From NCBI GenBank assembly GCA_035621215.1, contig CP141729.1:1572944-1636943 (forward strand): DNA of 64,000 nucleotides, written 5' to 3'. The DNA is from Oscillospiraceae bacterium MB08-C2-2. Its GTDB lineage: Bacteria > Bacillota > Clostridia > Oscillospirales > Ruminococcaceae. A model generated the notes under the pieces. It saw only the letters and a program-made list of their open reading frames with translations, made no database searches and was not told where the DNA came from. Below are positions 28,055 to 36,581 of the stretch, piece by piece. The position numbers and the translations under genes were made by a program. The number at the start of each line of letters is the position of its first letter. Position 1 is the first letter of the stretch.

Positions 28055-29284
28055 CTATCTGGTCTTAACAGTATCAATCATAACCGCACGCCCTTCCTCA
28101 TTATGGGTGAGGAACTGGCTGGTGCTGAAGCAGTGATTATCTGCATAGGTGTAGGTAGACATCGCACCTTTATAATCCTTGATTTCTTTCAGCGCATTGT
28201 TAATTGCTTCTTTGTCAGTGGTTGTTCCGGCAATTTCGCAAGCTTCCTTAAAGAGCATCATAGAGTCATAGGTGGTTACAGCGGGCATATCCGAATAGGC
28301 ATTGTAAACGGTCTTATAGTTGGTACCGAATTTTCGGCCTTCTTCCGTGGCAACCTCAACTGTCCAATCGGCCACAGCATACCAACCATCGGAAGTGGAG
28401 CCAGCATTTTCACGGCAGACAGCAGAAGCCCAAGAGGAAGAGCCCAGCAGAGGAATATCAAGCCCAGCGGCATCAACCTGCTGGCAGATAACGGCGGCAG
28501 GCATCTGATGGCCAATTGCAATCAGGCCGTCAACATCCGAATTTTGAATTTGTGTAATCATGGGGGTAAAATTCTTTTCGTCCACTACAAATCCATACTG
28601 GTTGTTTTCTGAAACATCAATGCCAATGTCTTTGAGTGCCGCAAGTGTCTGATCTTTAAGGCCTGTTCCAAAGCTCTCGGTGGAATAGAGAATGGCAGGA
28701 TTTTTCATTTTCAGGCTTTCTGTCGCCGCTTTTGCAAGCAATACACCCGACTGGTCATCTGTCATACGTACCTGCCATATGTAAGGGTTGTTTTCTTTCG
28801 GAATGTTTGCGGAGGAACCGCCTGCAAACATAGGGATTTTTTTCTCCAGCACATTGGGAGAAGCTGCAATGCAGTTTCCCGAATAGGTTGAGCCGAAGAA
28901 AGCAACCACCTCGGGGTAATTCATGATTTTGACCATTGCATTAACAGAGGCCTGCAAATTGTCAACCTCATCTTCAACAACAATCTTCAGCTCTTTGCCA
29001 AGAATACCGCCAGCTGCATTAATATCTTCCACTGCAAGCTTGGCGCCATTGACTACATACTCGCCCACCATTTTGTTGGTGCCTGTAACTGGTGCTACAA
29101 CACCAAACGTAACAGTGCCATCAAACTCTTTTGATGTGGCCGGTGCAGAAGAAGCTTCTGCGGGTTTGCTGTTTTCAGGAGCTGGGGATGTGCTGGAAGG
29201 AGCTGCAGGAGGAGTGGTGGAACAACCGGTGAACGCAACCAATGCCATTGCCATAACAAATGCGATAATTCTGGTTTTCTTCAT
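28055..29284 (-). CDS. livJ: Liv-type ABC transporter substrate-binding lipoprotein LivJ
   Basis: A 409-residue extracytoplasmic binding protein of the periplasmic-binding-protein type I/Leu-Ile-Val family. The signal peptide has Lys-Arg near the start, a hydrophobic core and the lipobox FTGC, giving an acylated Cys at about residue 20. A Pro/Ser/Ala/Glu-rich linker follows to about residue 55. The binding domain starts with TVTFGVVAPVTG and contains GVLLAKAA. It is the first gene of the operon and its ligand defines the pathway; the ligand cannot be deduced from sequence. Confidence 0.92.
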   Translation of the reverse strand: MKKTRIIAFVMAMALVAFTGCSTTPPAAPSSTSPAPENSKPAEASSAPATSKEFDGTVTFGVVAPVTGTNKMVGEYVVNGAKLAVEDINAAGGILGKELKIVVEDEVDNLQASVNAMVKIMNYPEVVAFFGSTYSGNCIAASPNVLEKKIPMFAGGSSANIPKENNPYIWQVRMTDDQSGVLLAKAATESLKMKNPAILYSTESFGTGLKDQTLAALKDIGIDVSENNQYGFVVDEKNFTPMITQIQNSDVDGLIAIGHQMPAAVICQQVDAAGLDIPLLGSSSWASAVCRENAGSTSDGWYAVADWTVEVATEEGRKFGTNYKTVYNAYSDMPAVTTYDSMMLFKEACEIAGTTTDKEAINNALKEIKDYKGAMSTYTYADNHCFSTSQFLTHNEEGRAVMIDTVKTR

Positions 29285-29303
29285 TTTTTCCCTCTTTCCT
29301 TTT

Positions 29304-29315
29304 CATGTCGCATAT
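29304..29315. promoter_or_regulatory. Candidate GntR-site half upstream of livJ
   Basis: CATGTCGCATAT lies 20 bp upstream of the livJ start and matches nine of twelve bases of the GATGTCGTATGT core found upstream of the gntR gene itself. It is offered as a weak operator candidate. Confidence 0.35.
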
Positions 29316-29412
29316 TTTTTATTTCTCGGGCTCCATAAAACCCGATCAATAACAAAGTAATATACCAGCCTCCACGCTGAATGAAATTTTTCTACCCTTG
29401 CGCATCTTTACT

Positions 29413-30327
29413 TTAAAGTTCATTGAGTATAAGCAATAAGAGCATGATTGGAATACTGACCAAAATAGAAAGAGAACTTGTAACGCTTGAAAGTGCTACA
29501 TCCCCTTTGTTCTTTTCTATAAAGGCCGGTGCCAAAGCCGAAACCGGTGAAAAAACTGCCAAGGTCAACACCTGGCGTATTTCTAAAGAGAAAGGAAGAC
29601 AAAAATAAATCAAAAGGGAAAATACAGTGGCAGAAAGATATCTTGCTCCCAATGTTTTAGCCGCCTGCCCAATACGTTTTGTATCAAAATTCACCTCCAG
29701 CATCATGCCAATAGCAAGCATTGATAAAAACCCGTTTGCACTTCCCACCAGAGAAGCAGCTGAAAGGACAAAGCTTGGAAGGCGAATGCCTGTGAGAGAT
29801 AAGATCAGCAACAAAATACAAATATTGAATGCCAGCGTAGAAAACATTTTTTTAAAGGCCTTAAACCCACTTTCCTTCTCTGGAGAATCGGAAACAGCAG
29901 CTACAATGGCATTTGTTCCTCCTGCGGTCATCATGCTACTGCCCATATTAAACATGCTAATGACAACCACAGCGGATGCGCCAAAGAAATTTTGAACAAA
30001 AGGCAGTGAAAATGCCCCGATATTGTAGCCGGAATAATGCAGCATACAAAATGCTTTCTCACTGTCTTCCTTCCCCCGGGAAGCAAAATACCCCCACAGC
30101 ACCATAATCAGGTTTGAAGCTATCCCCAGCAAAATGACAGCCAGCATCGAAAGATCGATTGAAGCATTGGAGAAGCTGGTAATAAGAGCGGCAGGAAGTG
30201 TAATATCCAGCATGATTTTAGAAACCAGCTTATAATCATCTTTTGCAAAGAAGTGTAAGCACTTCAAGAAATACCCCAATAAAATTACGGCTATAAATGC
30301 AAATGCCTTTGTTAGCACCGCTGCCAT
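29413..30327 (-). CDS. AEC family transporter (auxin efflux carrier-like)
   Basis: A 304-residue membrane protein of the AEC family with about ten helices in two five-helix halves and the family segment LDITLPAALI near residue 45. Clostridial relatives move malate, other carboxylates or unknown metabolites. It lies between livJ and the gntR-type regulator, all on the minus strand, with operator-like sequence upstream, so it may carry the same substrate or a product of the operon. Direction of transport is not known. Confidence 0.85.
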   Translation of the reverse strand: MAAVLTKAFAFIAVILLGYFLKCLHFFAKDDYKLVSKIMLDITLPAALITSFSNASIDLSMLAVILLGIASNLIMVLWGYFASRGKEDSEKAFCMLHYSGYNIGAFSLPFVQNFFGASAVVVISMFNMGSSMMTAGGTNAIVAAVSDSPEKESGFKAFKKMFSTLAFNICILLLILSLTGIRLPSFVLSAASLVGSANGFLSMLAIGMMLEVNFDTKRIGQAAKTLGARYLSATVFSLLIYFCLPFSLEIRQVLTLAVFSPVSALAPAFIEKNKGDVALSSVTSSLSILVSIPIMLLLLILNEL

Positions 30328-30361
30328 TGCTGTCCCTTTCCAGAGCTCCTGTCCTCATATT

Positions 30362-30382
30362 ACATATGACGTAGGATGTCTT
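30362..30382. promoter_or_regulatory. Operator-like site upstream of AEC transporter gene
   Basis: The 21-bp site ACATATGACGTAGGATGTCTT matches about sixteen positions of the sequence at 31320-31340 in front of the gntR gene. It sits 35 bp upstream of the transporter start. Confidence 0.45.
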
Positions 30383-30559
30383 TGTTAAAAAAACATCACT
30401 GGTTTACTCAGCTTACTTAAAATGAAATGGTGTGAGGAGAATGCGTATCTATTGCGAATTTCAACCGCAGTCAATCTTGTTACACTTCATCAAATTCATA
30501 AGAAAACTGTATGCAAACCAATGATTGTACGTTTCATGGCGTATCGTTTTATAAGCTTG

Positions 30560-31261
30560 TTATTTATACCGGTTGCCCAAACCCTCCATATTGCGAATGT
30601 TGTAACTGAGATGTTTGATCATGGCTTCACAAGCTTGTTTGGGGTCTCGTGCTGCAATGGCTTCCACAATCTCACGGTGGACACTGATGGCTTCTTTTCG
30701 TTCCACTTCATACGGAAAAACATTAAACAGCTCAATACCGGTGTGAATAATTGGAATGAGGTTTGGCATGACCAAATTTCTTGTCATTTGTGCAATGCTG
30801 GTATGAAAGGCGGCATCTTGTTGAATATAATCTTCGGCATCATCCACCAATTGCTCTATTTCAATGCATTTCAGGCGCAGAGCTTCTATTTCTTCAGGCT
30901 GTGCATTTTGAGCGGCTACAGCAGCAATTTCTGGCTCCAAAATACAGCGTATTTGTAAAAGATCAATAGCCAGCTTGTATTTGTCTTTGTAAAACGCCAG
31001 CCCCAGAGGGTCATCGACAATGCCAGGAGCCTGAGAGACAAAAGTACCTTTTCCCCGCCGGATTTCCAAAATATTGCGGGATACCAGCAGCTTTACAGAC
31101 TCACGGATTGTGCCTCTGCCCACTTTTAAATCATCTGCAAGTTCAAATTCATTGGGCAGCTTTTCACCTATCATTAAATTCTGGCTAAGAATCCTTTGTA
31201 TAATTTGGTCAGCCACTCTCTCAGTAAGTGACTTTTCGTTTTCAATGACGGATTCAAACAT
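30560..31261 (-). CDS. GntR family (FadR/FCD) transcriptional regulator
   Basis: A 233-residue regulator. The N-terminal winged helix (about 10-75) contains the GntR signature GEKLPNEFELADDLKVGRG. The C-terminal FCD domain (about 90-220) is helical, with His and Asp residues that usually bind a metal and a small organic acid (for example DAAFHTSIAQ). It is probably the local repressor of the transporter/dehydrogenase operon. Similar 21-bp sequences lie upstream of its own start and of the AEC gene, which suggests autoregulation. Confidence 0.9.
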   Translation of the reverse strand: MFESVIENEKSLTERVADQIIQRILSQNLMIGEKLPNEFELADDLKVGRGTIRESVKLLVSRNILEIRRGKGTFVSQAPGIVDDPLGLAFYKDKYKLAIDLLQIRCILEPEIAAVAAQNAQPEEIEALRLKCIEIEQLVDDAEDYIQQDAAFHTSIAQMTRNLVMPNLIPIIHTGIELFNVFPYEVERKEAISVHREIVEAIAARDPKQACEAMIKHLSYNIRNMEGLGNRYK

Positions 31262-31319
31262 ACAGGGGTCCCCGATTTCATTTATTTTTTATTTATAATT
31301 AAGCTTACGCAGTAACAAT

Positions 31320-31340
31320 ACATGTGATGTCGTATGTCTA
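31320..31340. promoter_or_regulatory. Operator-like site upstream of gntR
   Basis: ACATGTGATGTCGTATGTCTA is about 60 bp upstream of the regulator start and resembles the site at 30362. The 310-bp gap 31262-31571 holds this site and no supported gene. Confidence 0.45.
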
Positions 31341-31571
31341 ATATCTATATTAACAAAAATTATTTAAAAATCAATGCGTTTTTATTCGATTCATGTGAAT
31401 GCATGAATTGTTTTGATCTTGATTGGGGAAATCTCCAATTTATAAAGGCGCGAACTGTTTTTATGCCAAAATTGAATGTAGTTTGTTGTTTAAACTGCGC
31501 AATCGCTGCTTGATGGATGAAACGATGCTCAAAATAATTATGATTTTTCCGCCTATGCTCATACCGAGCTA

Positions 31572-31877
31572 TTAAGATGGGTACACAATACAGGCAATTA
31601 GAGTTACTATCCATACAAGTGCGAGGCAAATGGCCGCATAAGATATTTGTTTTTCTCCCTTTGTGAGGTCATGTATGTATGTTGATTTTTCTCTTGTGTG
31701 AGTGATGCCAGAAAAAAGCAGGGGTTTGAAGTTTATTATAAATGAGTAACCAACGATTGCCACAGCTGAAACAATAAAAAGGTTAAGTGGAATTATATTG
31801 AATATGCATAAACAGTTCCAAACAATCCCTATTAATAGCAACAGCAGCATTAGTAAGCGCTTAGTTTTAATTTTCAT
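31572..31877 (-). CDS. Small three-helix membrane protein, unknown function
   Basis: A 101-residue hypothetical protein. A Lys/Arg-rich start (MKIKTKRLL) is followed by hydrophobic segments at about 8-27, 31-50 and 78-98, with a hydrophilic loop of about 27 residues (GITHTREKSTYIHDLTKGEK) between helices two and three. No family is recognised. It stands alone between the regulator and the PEBP gene. Confidence 0.6.
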   Translation of the reverse strand: MKIKTKRLLMLLLLLIGIVWNCLCIFNIIPLNLFIVSAVAIVGYSFIINFKPLLFSGITHTREKSTYIHDLTKGEKQISYAAICLALVWIVTLIACIVYPS

Positions 31878-32009
31878 TTATTTCACCTATTATAAATAAC
31901 GCGTATTTTTCTTGATTTTAGCATAGATAAAACAAAAATCGTGTATGGGTTCGAACCCTCATACATAACTTGGGTTTGCCCGCGCCGCTGTATTAAGATG
32001 TCAAGCCCA

Positions 32010-32531
32010 CTATTTTGTAGTGGAATTGAACTGTCCACCAGCCAAGGCTTCTGGTGGTTTTCTATGGCTTTGAAACTTACCTGTATAAGCCGCTCTTTGC
32101 AAAATGTGCCCCTCAGCTGCTCGAAAGAAGTCTTCCCGTTGGGATTTTGTGGGTAACACTAATCGGGTGTCTAATATAAAAACTGTAAAAGTATAGTGGT
32201 GTATCATTTTAAATGGTGGTTTAGGCCCTTTGTAGCAATGCTTTCCATACGCTAAGCCTTGCATTGCGCCAACAAGGCTTCCATTGGGGTCACCCTTCGG
32301 TATAGCTTTGGGAATAACCGTTAGAATTGGTAAGTTCCAAATAAGCCAATGATTATAGTTTTTGAAGAAAGGATGGGACACATCATCTAGCGTAATTGCT
32401 ATAGAAATAGCACGTTCATTCACTTCCGTTATATGAATCTCAGGGGAAATGTCCTTTCCTCTTGCGGTATATTCCAATGGGATCCAATCCCCTTCTTTGA
32501 AAGCCGGAAAATCAATTTTTAATTGTTTCAT
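32010..32531 (-). CDS. YbhB/YbcL-type PEBP family protein
   Basis: A 173-residue phosphatidylethanolamine-binding-protein/Raf kinase inhibitor-like protein. Family marks are YTARGKDISPEIH near residue 20, then LDDVSHP and NHWLIWNLP. The start at 32531 was chosen because it gives the usual LKIDFPAF beginning. The final 16 or so residues (after GKFQSHR) run through an inverted repeat (CCACCAG with CTGGTGG at 32036-32058) and look unlike the normal family end, so the 3' end may have been replaced. Function in bacteria is not established. Confidence 0.8.
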   Translation of the reverse strand: MKQLKIDFPAFKEGDWIPLEYTARGKDISPEIHITEVNERAISIAITLDDVSHPFFKNYNHWLIWNLPILTVIPKAIPKGDPNGSLVGAMQGLAYGKHCYKGPKPPFKMIHHYTFTVFILDTRLVLPTKSQREDFFRAAEGHILQRAAYTGKFQSHRKPPEALAGGQFNSTTK

Positions 32532-32700
32532 ACTCCTTCGCCTCACATTGTTCTCATTTTCTTTGCGTCAAAAATCACATAATAGGCGCAGTTCATCCTT
32601 CAATTGGATGCATCACGATCCACATTGGGCTGTGTAAAATTTTAATTAGCTTAAAATGGATTCAATGCTCTTCGTCTGCTTCTATTTTACCATACAGTCA

Positions 32701-33417
32701 AAACCTCCGGCTAAGCCGGAGGCTTGAATAAGCCCTAGAAGGGCACAATACAGACAGTACCCCTAAAGGGGTCCCGAAAGATCTGCCATCCGCATTGCTT
32801 TCTCGGGCAACCCCTAAAGGGGTACGTTTTTATGCCTTGGTGTTCTTGCTACCCGTAAACGGGTCAGTGTACTCCTTGAGACTCATCTGATCGGATAGCT
32901 CATCTTCCTCCAATTGCTTTTTGATATACTCCTGTATCTGCTTTTTATTCCGCCCTACTGTATCCACATAATACCCTCTTGCCCAGAAATGCCTATTTCC
33001 ATATTTGTACTTCAAATTTGCATGACGGTCGAATATCATTAAGCTGCTCTTCCCTTTTAGATACCCCATTATCTGCGATACACTAAACTTTGGTGGTATA
33101 CTGATTAGCATATGGATGTGATCTGGGCATGCGTTCGCTTCTATAATTTCTACCCCTTTTTGATCACACAATTTCCTTAGGATAAACCCTATGTCTGCTT
33201 TAATTTCCCGATATATTACTTGTCTCCTGTATTTTGGTGCAAATACTACGTGGTATTGACATCTCCACTTGGTATGTTCTAAACTGTTTATGTCTTTCAT
33301 TTAAAGACCTCCTCGATTTTTTAGTTAGGTTGGCAGACCTTAACTTTTAATATATCGGGGAGCTTTTTTCTTGTCCATACCTATAAGGTCTTTCTCCACC
33401 GGCAAAGCCGGTGGTTC
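32701..33417 (-). mobile_element. IS200-type insertion sequence
   Basis: A single-gene element carrying only tnpA. The ends carry subterminal hairpins with three-base loops, typical of this family: CCTCCGGC-TAA-GCCGGAGG at 32704-32722 and CCACCGGC-AAA-GCCGGTGG at 33396-33414. Between the left hairpin and tnpA two CCCCTAAAGGGG palindromes occur (about 32760 and 32811). The family moves as single strands and makes no target duplication, so exact ends are approximate. No tnpB is present. Confidence 0.85.
32830..33300 (-). CDS. tnpA: IS200-type transposase TnpA
   Basis: A 156-residue Y1 HUH transposase. The HUH metal motif is HIHML (61-65) and the nucleophile is expected at Tyr125 in QIQEYIKKQ. 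YHVVFAPKYR near residue 16 and the GNRHFWARGYYVDTVG stretch are family signatures. GAGGAGG lies seven bases before ATG. Full length with intact motifs, so the element may be active. Confidence 0.95.
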   Translation of the reverse strand: MKDINSLEHTKWRCQYHVVFAPKYRRQVIYREIKADIGFILRKLCDQKGVEIIEANACPDHIHMLISIPPKFSVSQIMGYLKGKSSLMIFDRHANLKYKYGNRHFWARGYYVDTVGRNKKQIQEYIKKQLEEDELSDQMSLKEYTDPFTGSKNTKA

Positions 33418-33428
33418 TTAAGCAACGC

Positions 33429-33468
33429 AAAAAGGGCGCAGTCTCTTCAATAGCCTGCGCCCTTTTTT
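33429..33468 (-). terminator. Terminator of the aminotransferase-to-homocitrate-synthase-like operon
   Basis: Arms AAAAAGGGCGCAG (33429-33441) and CTGCGCCCTTTTT (33455-33467) form a 13-bp stem with T-run on the minus strand, about 80 bp beyond the last gene. Confidence 0.88.
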
Positions 33469-33548
33469 GGACTTCATATATTGGGTTGTGTCGGTTCAAG
33501 GTGTTGCCTCTATAGCGGATGCAGAAAATGCATCCGAATCGGCATAAG

Positions 33549-34778
33549 TTATTGTTTCTTGTATCCGCCGCATTCTAAGAGCAATTTCTCAAATTCCTGA
33601 ACCGTAATATCTCTCTTCAGGCTGATGGCAGTTGCTTTGACCTCCTGAAGAAGCTCTTTCTTATTTTCTTCTGAAATCTCATAGCCATAATCTTCGCACC
33701 AAATATCAATGTTGGCGTTTCCGCTTTTTTTGCCCATGTATACCTTCGGAATATTTTGCCCGGTCATATTCCAATGGTAAGGCAGCATAATCAGTGGATC
33801 AATTTCTCTTGCATTTTTCCATAAGCCAACCGGCATTCCAGTTTCCCAGCCAAACAAGCGGGTTCCCACAACGGACTTTGTCGTGGGAATGGGGAATTTT
33901 GCACGATCGGAAACTTCCCTTGAAACCTCAAGAAGCTGTTCGCACTTCACTCCACAGTCAATTCCATACAGAGCATTTAAAGAAAGTACAAGCGGCTCAA
34001 TGGGGCAGTTTCCCGCTCTTTCTCCAATGCCGTTCACCGTAACATGAGCCACCTCCGCGCCGGCCGCCAGAGCCGCCAGAGTGGTGGCAACGCTCATGCC
34101 GAAATCCTCGTGGAAGTGAGCCTCGATGGGTCGTTGGAATTTTTCTTTCAGCTTTTTCACAGTATAGGCGGCACCCTCGGGAGAAAATGCGCCAAAGGTA
34201 TCCACAAGGGTAATGGCATCCATGTGTCCGCCGGCATCCAAAATGCCCTGAAGTGTGTTCAACAGAAAGTCAAGGTCTGCTCTTGAGCTGTCCGCCGGGA
34301 AGAATGTAACAAGCAGCCCCAACTCATGAGCGCGTGCAGTGGCCTTCGCAGCAGCGGCAATGGCTTTTTCTACCGTCCAGCCCATACCGCCCTTGATCAA
34401 GTGATTGCTTCCCGGAACCTCCGCCAGCACGCCGTCCACACCGCAGTCCTTTGCCAACTCAATATCAGAGAGAACATTGCGGACAAAGGCATAGGTTTTG
34501 GCCTTCAGGCCGAGTTTGGTAATTGCACGTATTGCATCCTCGTCCTCTTTGGATGCAGCCGGCGTTCCAAGCTCTATTTTATGTACGCCCAAGGCATCAA
34601 TTTTTTTTGCCAGTTCGATTTTATCTTCTTTGGTGAAAACGATACCGGCCTGCTGTTCGCCATCCCGCAAAGTGGTATCTAAAATTTGAATTTTCTCGGG
34701 AAAATTCAGTGTTTTGATCGCCTCCGCCTCATAGTTTGCAGGTGCAACCCACCATTTTCCTTCTTCTCTAAAGCCCAT
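33549..34778 (-). CDS. Homocitrate synthase/isopropylmalate synthase-like enzyme (DRE-TIM)
   Basis: A 409-residue member of the DRE-TIM metallolyase family. The motif TTLRDGEQQAG near residue 35, the metal histidines in AHFHEDFG and the asparagine in NGIGERAGN are all present. It lacks the LeuA regulatory domain, so homocitrate synthase, citramalate synthase or a lyase of similar build are all possible. It is the last gene of an operon with an aminotransferase, butyrate kinase and phosphotransbutyrylase, which points to fermentation rather than amino-acid synthesis; it may join or split an acyl unit and a 2-keto acid. Confidence 0.85.
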   Translation of the reverse strand: MGFREEGKWWVAPANYEAEAIKTLNFPEKIQILDTTLRDGEQQAGIVFTKEDKIELAKKIDALGVHKIELGTPAASKEDEDAIRAITKLGLKAKTYAFVRNVLSDIELAKDCGVDGVLAEVPGSNHLIKGGMGWTVEKAIAAAAKATARAHELGLLVTFFPADSSRADLDFLLNTLQGILDAGGHMDAITLVDTFGAFSPEGAAYTVKKLKEKFQRPIEAHFHEDFGMSVATTLAALAAGAEVAHVTVNGIGERAGNCPIEPLVLSLNALYGIDCGVKCEQLLEVSREVSDRAKFPIPTTKSVVGTRLFGWETGMPVGLWKNAREIDPLIMLPYHWNMTGQNIPKVYMGKKSGNANIDIWCEDYGYEISEENKKELLQEVKATAISLKRDITVQEFEKLLLECGGYKKQ

Positions 34779-34802
34779 TGTATCTTCCTGCCTTTCCTTA
34801 TT

Positions 34803-35660
34803 TTACGCATTGGGGTCTGTTTTTTTTACTTTGCATGTTGTGTCCGTAATATACTGGGCAACCCGGGGCGCCACATCGTCTTTTAAAATGGAGTTCATGC
34901 CGTTCTCCGGCTCACTGTCGTTTTTGGTAAACCAAAAATGTCCCACATTCGGTACGGCATAGGTTTCGTGAGGAATATTCAGCTTTTTCAGCAGATTGAT
35001 AAATGCCACCGTCTGTTTTTCCGGCAGAACGATTTCGTCTGCTTTCCCCCATATCATGAAAAAGGAGGTATCAAACAGAGGGCTTCTTACCGCTTCGTGG
35101 ATGCAGCAAACCGGAGAGGCCTGCTGGTAGAGCGCTTTTCCGGTATGGGGATCACACCCGAACATTTTGTTTATGACAAAATCCGTGCGGGTGGCATTGG
35201 TATAATGTGCCCAATCGACAATGTCCATCACACCGTAGGCGCACACCACAAACTTGATCTTAGCGCTGGAACGCTCATTGCCAAAAGCGGCCATAGCGCC
35301 CAAATAGGCCCCTGCGGAATCCCCCATAAAGCCAAGCTTTAGCGGATCAATCTTCCAGCTGCCTGCGTTTTGGACAGCAAAATTAATGGCGGCATCCATT
35401 TCGCTTATAATGAGCGGATAGGAGGGACGGGAGGGTGTTGCCAGCGTATAATTAACCGCCATCACCGCTATGCCACGGCTGGCCAGATAGGGCCCCCAAT
35501 CCGCATACATCTCTTTAGAGCCAGCTTGAAAGGCTCCACCGTGAACCGCTATCACAAGGGGAGAATCTTCGGCACCCTCCGGCAAATAGACATCCGCCGT
35601 GTGGTGCTCATAGGCTGTTGTTGTGTAAACTATATTTTTTAGCTTTTGGTATCCGATCAT
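34803..35660 (-). CDS. Alpha/beta hydrolase (HSL-type esterase)
   Basis: A 285-residue alpha/beta hydrolase with oxyanion motif HGGAF, nucleophile GDSAG, an acid residue in GKADEIV and catalytic His in VGHFW. It overlaps the phosphotransbutyrylase stop by 4 bp and precedes the homocitrate-synthase-like gene by 24 bp. It could hydrolyse an ester, thioester or lactone in the pathway. No signal peptide is seen, so it is cytoplasmic. Confidence 0.83.
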   Translation of the reverse strand: MIGYQKLKNIVYTTTAYEHHTADVYLPEGAEDSPLVIAVHGGAFQAGSKEMYADWGPYLASRGIAVMAVNYTLATPSRPSYPLIISEMDAAINFAVQNAGSWKIDPLKLGFMGDSAGAYLGAMAAFGNERSSAKIKFVVCAYGVMDIVDWAHYTNATRTDFVINKMFGCDPHTGKALYQQASPVCCIHEAVRSPLFDTSFFMIWGKADEIVLPEKQTVAFINLLKKLNIPHETYAVPNVGHFWFTKNDSEPENGMNSILKDDVAPRVAQYITDTTCKVKKTDPNA

Positions 35661-36571
35661 AGCGTACCCTTTTTCGATTGCTGCTCCAGCATATAGCAGG
35701 CTGTTGCAATCGTATTGATTTTATTTTGCTGGGTATCGGTCCGTGAGGTCATGATAACCGGTCTCTTGGTTCCGGCAATAATAGAGCAGGCATCTTTTTT
35801 AGCGTAATGGATGATGCTTTTGCTCAGAGTATTTGCCTCATTGAGGGATGAGGCCACAAGGATGTCGGCTTTTCCCGCAACGGGGCTGTCTATATCCTTG
35901 ATGGCTGCAAAGAGTTGCGAGATGGCATTGTCCAGGCTGAGGGGGCCATCCACAACACAGCCGCCAATTTGGCCACGCCGGTTCATCTGGGTCAGGATAG
36001 CGCTATCCATGGTATCCTGCATTTTGGGGTTTACGATTTCCACCGCACCCAGCAAGGCTACCTTCGGTTCCCGCTTTCCGAACAACTGCGCCGAACGCAC
36101 CGCATTTTTAATCAAGTCCAGCTTTACCTCCAACGTCAGCTCAATGTTGACGGCACAATCCGTTAAAAACTGCAAATCGTCGTTGTATCCGTCAAACATG
36201 GTGATCTGGCTTAGCCTTCCGTGATCAAAAAATCCGTTTTCAGGCTTCAGAATCGCCTTGACAAAGGTGCCGGTATGTACCTGACCTTTCATGGGAATCT
36301 CCGCAGCCTGCTCCCGAATCAGGTCCATAACCAATTGGGGAGCCTGACCGGCGCTATCAGCATGGTATACCGGAATGTTGCTGAGGTCGGGAAAATCCGA
36401 TTCTATGAACCGCTTTATCTCGGCTTGATCGCCTACCAATATGAACTTTGCAAGATTCTCCTTTATTACCTGTGAAACAATACTTAATTCTTCATAGGTG
36501 ACACCGGCAATCGCAATGGTTCTTAATTTATCCTGTGTCACTTTTGTTCTGATTTCTGCTATGGTATTCAT
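35657..36571 (-). CDS. ptb: Phosphate butyryltransferase
   Basis: A 304-residue member of the phosphate acetyl/butyryltransferase family, converting acyl-CoA and phosphate to acyl phosphate and CoA. The segment VVDGPLSLDNAIS is the family signature, and DILVASSLNEANTL aligns with the conserved substrate region. Butyrate kinase is 10 bp upstream in the same operon, so together they form ATP from an acyl-CoA. Chain length may be butyryl or a branched acyl group from amino acid breakdown. Confidence 0.92.
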   Translation of the reverse strand: MNTIAEIRTKVTQDKLRTIAIAGVTYEELSIVSQVIKENLAKFILVGDQAEIKRFIESDFPDLSNIPVYHADSAGQAPQLVMDLIREQAAEIPMKGQVHTGTFVKAILKPENGFFDHGRLSQITMFDGYNDDLQFLTDCAVNIELTLEVKLDLIKNAVRSAQLFGKREPKVALLGAVEIVNPKMQDTMDSAILTQMNRRGQIGGCVVDGPLSLDNAISQLFAAIKDIDSPVAGKADILVASSLNEANTLSKSIIHYAKKDACSIIAGTKRPVIMTSRTDTQQNKINTIATACYMLEQQSKKGTL

Positions 36572-36581
36572 CGTGTGCTCC

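Noticed and set aside
31360-31629. 89-codon minus-strand frame
   Set aside because: Overlaps the better small membrane protein frame, no ribosome site, no family.
31941-31965. tRNA T-arm-like palindrome GGGTTCGAACCC
   Set aside because: No acceptor or anticodon arms around it; not a tRNA. Could be a remnant but cannot be supported.
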